DNA of 8,700 bases. Origin: Bacillota bacterium. Lineage in GTDB: Bacteria > Bacillota > UBA4882 > UBA10575. Of this stretch, positions 5,330 through 8,700 are shown in pieces; within the stretch, counting starts at the first letter, position 1, and every line of letters begins with the position of its first letter. Below the pieces are notes generated by a model, which saw nothing but the letters and a program-made list of their open reading frames with translations, searched no databases and had not been told where the DNA came from. The stretch spans positions 1-8,700 of the forward strand of contig JAAZDX010000053.1 in assembly GCA_012512605.1 (NCBI GenBank), read 5' to 3'. Position numbers and translations under genes: made by a program.

Positions 5330-7270
5330 ATGGGAAAATTCTATGTGACAACACCAATTTACTATCCGAGTGACAATTTACATATTGGTCATGCTTACAC
5401 CACGGTGGTTGCAGATGCATTGGCCCGTTACCACCGGTTGCTGGGGAATGAGGTTTATTTTCTCACCGGCACCGATGAGCATGGGCAAAAGATCCAGCGC
5501 CGGGCGGAGGCGGCTGGCAAAACACCGCAGGTCTTTGTCGACGAGATTGTCGATAATATTAAGGCCTTATGGAAATTGCTGAAAATTAGCAATGATGATT
5601 TTATTCGGACGACCGAGCCTCGCCACAGCGAAAAAGTACAGCGCATCTTCCAGCGTCTGTATGACCAGGGGGACATTTATAAAAGTGAGTATGAAGGCCT
5701 TTACTGTACACCCTGTGAAGCCTTTTGGCTGGAACGCCAGTTGGTGGAGGGGAAATGCCCCGATTGCGGACGCGAGGTCGAAAAAGTCCGAGAAGAAAGC
5801 TACTTTTTCCGCTTATCAAAATATGCGGACCGTCTCATGGCCCACATTGAAGCCAACCCCGATTTTATCCAGCCGGTTTCGCGGAAGAATGAGATGATCA
5901 ATAATTTTCTCCGGCCGGGGTTGGAAGATCTTTGTGTTTCCCGGACCACTTTTTCGTGGGGGATCCCCGTTCCCTTTGACCAAAAGCATGTGATCTATGT
6001 TTGGCTTGACGCTTTGACCAACTATATTACGGCTTTAGGCTATCCCGATGATGTGGGCGAAGACAGCCTTTTTGCCCGTTTTTGGCCCGCCAACCTTCAC
6101 CTGGTGGGGAAGGAGATTGTGCGCTTCCACACGATCATCTGGCCGATCATCCTGATGGCGTTAGACTTGCCTTTGCCCGATCAGGTTTTTGGTCACGGCT
6201 GGTTGGTCTTGGACGGTGGGAAAATGTCCAAATCAAAGGGGAATGTGATCGATCCCGCTGTTTTGGTTGAGAAATACGGTTTGGATGCCATCCGATATTA
6301 CCTCCTGCGGGAAGTGGCCTTTGGTGCCGACGGAGTCTATTCGGAAGAAGCATTAGTCCTCCGGATCAATACGGATTTGGCCAACGACCTGGGGAATCTT
6401 TTACACCGTAGTCTCTCGATGGTGGAGAAGTTTGCTGGAGGTATTGTCCCCGCTCCTGGCGCTTACGGACCATTGGAAGAAGCCTTGATTGCGGAGGCGA
6501 AGCTTACTTTAGAAGCGGTCCAAAAACACATGGACAAACTGGAGGTCTCCGACGCGTTGGCGGCCATCTTTGCGCTGGTTGGGCGGGCGAATAAATATAT
6601 TGACGAGGCGGCACCCTGGAGCTTAAATAAACAGGGCAACCGGGAACGACTGGGTACGGTCCTATATACAATGGTGGAAGTGATTCGGCTGGGCGCCGTC
6701 CTCCTGACGCCCTTCCTGGTGGAGACCCCGGCCCAGATCTTTGCGCAGTTAGGTTTGGATACGGATCCAACCGCCCAAGGGTTGGAGGCGGCGGGTAAAT
6801 GGGGCCAGTATCCGGCGGGGACAAAAGTGCGCAAAGGCGACCCGCTTTTCCCGCGGATCGACTGGGAAACGGAAGCCGAAACGGTGAAGGAAAAACCAGC
6901 CCCAGAGCAACCGCAGAAAGAGGCGGCACCGCCCGCGGCGGAGCAGGAGCAGATTACCATTGACGAGTTTGCCAAAATACAGTTACGGGTGGCGAAGGTC
7001 CTGGCTGCGGAGAAGATCGAAGGGGCCGACAAACTACTGCGTTTGCAGGTCCGGCTGGGCAGTGAAGAGCGGCAGATTGTTGCCGGGATTGCTCGGTACT
7101 ACCAACCGGAGGAACTGGTTGGGAAGGAAATTGTGATCGTTGCTAACCTAAAACCAGCCAAACTGCGGGGGGTCCTTTCCCAGGGTATGATCCTGGCGGC
7201 GGGTGATGGCGACAATCTAGCCCTTGTTGTCCCCGAAAAGACAGTGGGGGACGGGGCGGAAGTCCGATGA
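5330..7270 (+). CDS. metG: Methionyl-tRNA synthetase with C-terminal tRNA-binding domain
   Basis: This enzyme attaches methionine to initiator and elongator tRNA-Met. The product is 646 residues. The class I signature HIGH is at 18-21 and KMSKS at 298-302. One zinc knuckle in the connective peptide has C126-x2-C129 and C143-x2-C146. A helical anticodon-binding domain follows, then a Pro/Glu/Ala-rich linker around 515-540. Last is a Trbp111/EMAP-II-like OB-fold domain (from about 542, IDEFAKIQLRVAKV) that dimerises and binds tRNA. ATG at 5330 follows AAGGAGG (5315-5321) at good spacing. In-frame starts further upstream lie inside the T-box leader and are not credible. Expression is controlled by the T-box. 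The last bases overlap the tatD start (ATGA), suggesting translational coupling. Confidence 0.97.
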   Translation: MGKFYVTTPIYYPSDNLHIGHAYTTVVADALARYHRLLGNEVYFLTGTDEHGQKIQRRAEAAGKTPQVFVDEIVDNIKALWKLLKISNDDFIRTTEPRHSEKVQRIFQRLYDQGDIYKSEYEGLYCTPCEAFWLERQLVEGKCPDCGREVEKVREESYFFRLSKYADRLMAHIEANPDFIQPVSRKNEMINNFLRPGLEDLCVSRTTFSWGIPVPFDQKHVIYVWLDALTNYITALGYPDDVGEDSLFARFWPANLHLVGKEIVRFHTIIWPIILMALDLPLPDQVFGHGWLVLDGGKMSKSKGNVIDPAVLVEKYGLDAIRYYLLREVAFGADGVYSEEALVLRINTDLANDLGNLLHRSLSMVEKFAGGIVPAPGAYGPLEEALIAEAKLTLEAVQKHMDKLEVSDALAAIFALVGRANKYIDEAAPWSLNKQGNRERLGTVLYTMVEVIRLGAVLLTPFLVETPAQIFAQLGLDTDPTAQGLEAAGKWGQYPAGTKVRKGDPLFPRIDWETEAETVKEKPAPEQPQKEAAPPAAEQEQITIDEFAKIQLRVAKVLAAEKIEGADKLLRLQVRLGSEERQIVAGIARYYQPEELVGKEIVIVANLKPAKLRGVLSQGMILAAGDGDNLALVVPEKTVGDGAEVR

Positions 7271-8052
7271 GACTCTTTGATACCCATTGCCATTTGAATG
7301 ATGAAGCATACCAAGGGGATTTGGCTGCGGTGCTGCAACGGGCGCGCGCCGCGGGGGTGGCCCGGATGCTGGTGGTGGGGTATGACCTGCCTTCTTCCCA
7401 ACAGGCTTTAACTTTGGCCGAAGCCGAAGAGGGAATTTATGCGGCAGTCGGGATTCACCCCCACGAGGCGGCGGCAGTTACTGCCGCTGACCTTGTGCGT
7501 TTAGAAGCGATGTTGGCCCACCCGAAAGTCGTTGCCCTAGGTGAGATTGGTCTGGATTATCACTATGACCATTCACCCCGCGGTACGCAACAGGAAGTCT
7601 TCCGGGCCCAGCTGGCCCTGGCACGGGAGGCCGGAAAACCGGTGGTGATCCACGGGCGGGAGGCCCATGCCGATTTGGTGGCGGCGTTGAAAGCGGAAGG
7701 CGACCGCTATCAGGGGGTTATGCATTGTTATTCCGGGAGCAAGGAAGCGGCCCGCGCATATTTGGAATTGAATCTTTATATATCGGTGGCCGGGCCGGTG
7801 ACTTTTAAGAATGCCCGCAAACTTTTGGAGGTGGTGCCGGCGCTACCTTCGGATCGTTTGTTGATTGAAACCGACGCGCCCTATTTAGCCCCCCAACCTT
7901 GGCGGGGACGGCGGAATGAACCGGCCTATCTGGTGGCGGTAGCTGAGCGGGTCGCGGAACTGTCGGGGATGACAACGGAGACGGTTGCGGAACTGACCTG
8001 GGAAAACGGCGCAGCCTGTTTTGGGCTGGCCACGGAAGATGCGGCGGTGTAG
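7267..8052 (+). CDS. tatD: TatD-family metal-dependent hydrolase (deoxyribonuclease)
   Basis: TatD proteins are amidohydrolase-fold metalloenzymes with DNase activity in characterised members, acting in the cytoplasm. The product is 261 residues, the usual length. The expected metal ligands are present: H7 and H9 in DTHCHLN, E93 in GEIGLDYHYD, H129 in VIHGREA, H153 in MHCYSG and D203 in IETDAPYLAPQPWRG. The start ATG overlaps the metG stop (ATGA), with no strong separate Shine-Dalgarno sequence, so translation is probably coupled to metG. The metG-tatD order is common in Bacillota. In this window tatD is followed by a TatD-associated radical SAM gene, so it belongs to the methionine T-box transcript. 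The cellular substrate is not shown by the sequence. Confidence 0.95.
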   Translation: MRLFDTHCHLNDEAYQGDLAAVLQRARAAGVARMLVVGYDLPSSQQALTLAEAEEGIYAAVGIHPHEAAAVTAADLVRLEAMLAHPKVVALGEIGLDYHYDHSPRGTQQEVFRAQLALAREAGKPVVIHGREAHADLVAALKAEGDRYQGVMHCYSGSKEAARAYLELNLYISVAGPVTFKNARKLLEVVPALPSDRLLIETDAPYLAPQPWRGRRNEPAYLVAVAERVAELSGMTTETVAELTWENGAACFGLATEDAAV

Positions 8053-8220
8053 CAGGCCTGTGCTATGAGGTTCTCTGCTTGCTGCTGACGCCGCGAGCTA
8101 ACTCTAATGAAGCTTGAAGCTTAGTTGCCAACCATCCAGCAAGGTGCCTCCCGGCGCGCTGGGGTGAAGCGCCGGCCGGTAACGAGCGACGAACGATGAA
8201 CGACAATTGGGAGGCGGAGA
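8053..8220 (+). promoter_or_regulatory. Structured leader/intergenic region before the radical SAM gene
   Basis: There is no terminator T run, no clear promoter and no ORF of note. GCCTCCC (8146-8152) is perfectly complementary to GGGAGGC (8209-8215), which includes the Shine-Dalgarno of the next gene. Just inside, 8153-8157 pairs with 8169-8173 around an 11-base loop; alternatively the hairpin extends to 7 bp (8151-8157 with 8169-8175). About 35 bases rich in ACGA stay unpaired. This would allow translational control, but no known riboswitch class is recognised. Confidence 0.4.
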
Positions 8221-8700
8221 ATGGGAGATATATTTGTTTATCCGATCGAAGATCGTCTCTATATCAATCTTACCAACCGGTGTCCGAACCGTTGTGTCTT
8301 TTGCATTCGTAATAACGAGCAAGGAGTCGGGTATGACCTGTGGTTGGCCCGGGAACCGTCGGTGGAGGAAGTCCTGGCGGCGGCCGGCGATGTTGGGGCC
8401 TACCGGGAAGTTGGTTTCTGTGGATACGGCGAACCTTTACTCCGCTGGGAAGTGGTTGTTGGTGTCGCCCGCGTCCTGAAAGAACGTTTTGGTGTCCCGA
8501 TCCGGGTTAACACCAATGGTTTAGCCGAGGCGGTGTTGGGACAGCCAATCCTACCCCAGTTGGAAGGCTTGGTGGATGTGATATCCATCAGTTTAAATGC
8601 GGCCGATGCGGACACGTATGATCGCTTGTGCCATTCCGATCTGGGACCGGAGGCCTATCCGGCTTTTCTCCGCTTTATTCGGGACAGTAAGGTGTATATA
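8221..8700 (+). CDS. TatD-associated radical SAM protein, 5' part (3' end outside window)
   Basis: The frame is open from ATG 8221 to the window end (160 codons). The radical SAM cluster motif C21-x3-C25-x2-C28 (RCPNRCVFC) is near the N-terminus, where it would bind a 4Fe-4S cluster and S-adenosylmethionine. It is followed by the SAM-binding GYGEPLLR segment and a VNTNGLA strand. [25 protein letters not shown] and the position directly after tatD match the TatD-associated radical SAM family, known mainly by its linkage to tatD. Its reaction is not established. The ribosome binding site is GGGAGGCGG (8209-8217), close to the ATG, and it can pair with 8146-8152. The gene probably shares the metG-tatD transcript, as no terminator lies between. 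Confidence 0.92.
   Translation, partial: MGDIFVYPIEDRLYINLTNRCPNRCVFCIRNNEQGVGYDLWLAREPSVEEVLAAAGDVGAYREVGFCGYGEPLLRWEVVVGVARVLKERFGVPIRVNTNGLAEAVLGQPILPQLEGLVDVISISLNAADADTYDRLCHSDLGPEAYPAFLRFIRDSKVYI

Noticed and set aside
6463..7032. Long minus-strand open frame inside metG
   Set aside because: It lies wholly within a well-supported metG coding region, has a low-complexity Ser/Pro/Ala-rich translation and no ribosome binding site.
8053..8060. 8-bp palindrome CAGGCCTG just after the tatD stop
   Set aside because: It is too short and has no T run, so not a terminator; no evidence of a protein site.
8184..8206. ACGA-rich stretch as a possible short tandem repeat or CRISPR-like unit
   Set aside because: Only about two imperfect 7-base units (GAYGAAC) are present, with no spacer structure.
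8207..8479. 90-codon plus-strand open frame overlapping the radical SAM start
   Set aside because: It is a different frame from the radical SAM gene, which carries the cluster motif and stays open to the window end.

Overview
The window looks like chromosomal DNA from a Bacillota (Firmicutes) bacterium, probably of the clostridial grade, with moderate G+C. The support is strong AGGAGG-type ribosome binding sites, a T-box leader, an AbrB regulator with a cysteine-rich tail, a CBO0543-like membrane protein and the metG-tatD-radical SAM gene order. I saw no insertion sequence, integrase, CRISPR array, rRNA or tRNA gene. It reads as ordinary core genome plus a few poorly characterised genes.

Layout. 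Bases 2-718 are the 3' part of a tyrosyl-tRNA synthetase gene, closed by an intrinsic terminator that includes its stop codon. Next, on the + strand, come a secreted protein of unknown function (805-2916) with DxDxDG repeat signatures, a small multi-pass membrane protein of CBO0543 type (2942-3424), and rsmI (3634-4536), a 16S rRNA ribose methyltransferase. A long hairpin at the end of rsmI serves mainly as terminator for the convergent abrB gene (4839-4591, minus strand). abrB has a clear sigma-A-type promoter at 4917-4889.

From about 4976 rightward lies a methionine-responsive module. It has a promoter region, then a complete T-box leader (about 5030-5304) with an AUG specifier, a 7-nt-bulge antiterminator and a competing terminator. 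metG (5330-7270), tatD (7267-8052, overlapping metG by 4 bp) and the 5' part of a TatD-associated radical SAM gene (8221 to the window end) follow. No terminator separates these three genes, so uncharged tRNA-Met probably controls all of them.

The least explained stretch is the 168 bp between tatD and the radical SAM gene. It can fold so that the radical SAM Shine-Dalgarno sequence is paired, and part of it resembles the distal and specifier half of the metG T-box. The other real unknown is the 703-residue secreted protein. I found no clearly novel multi-gene system.
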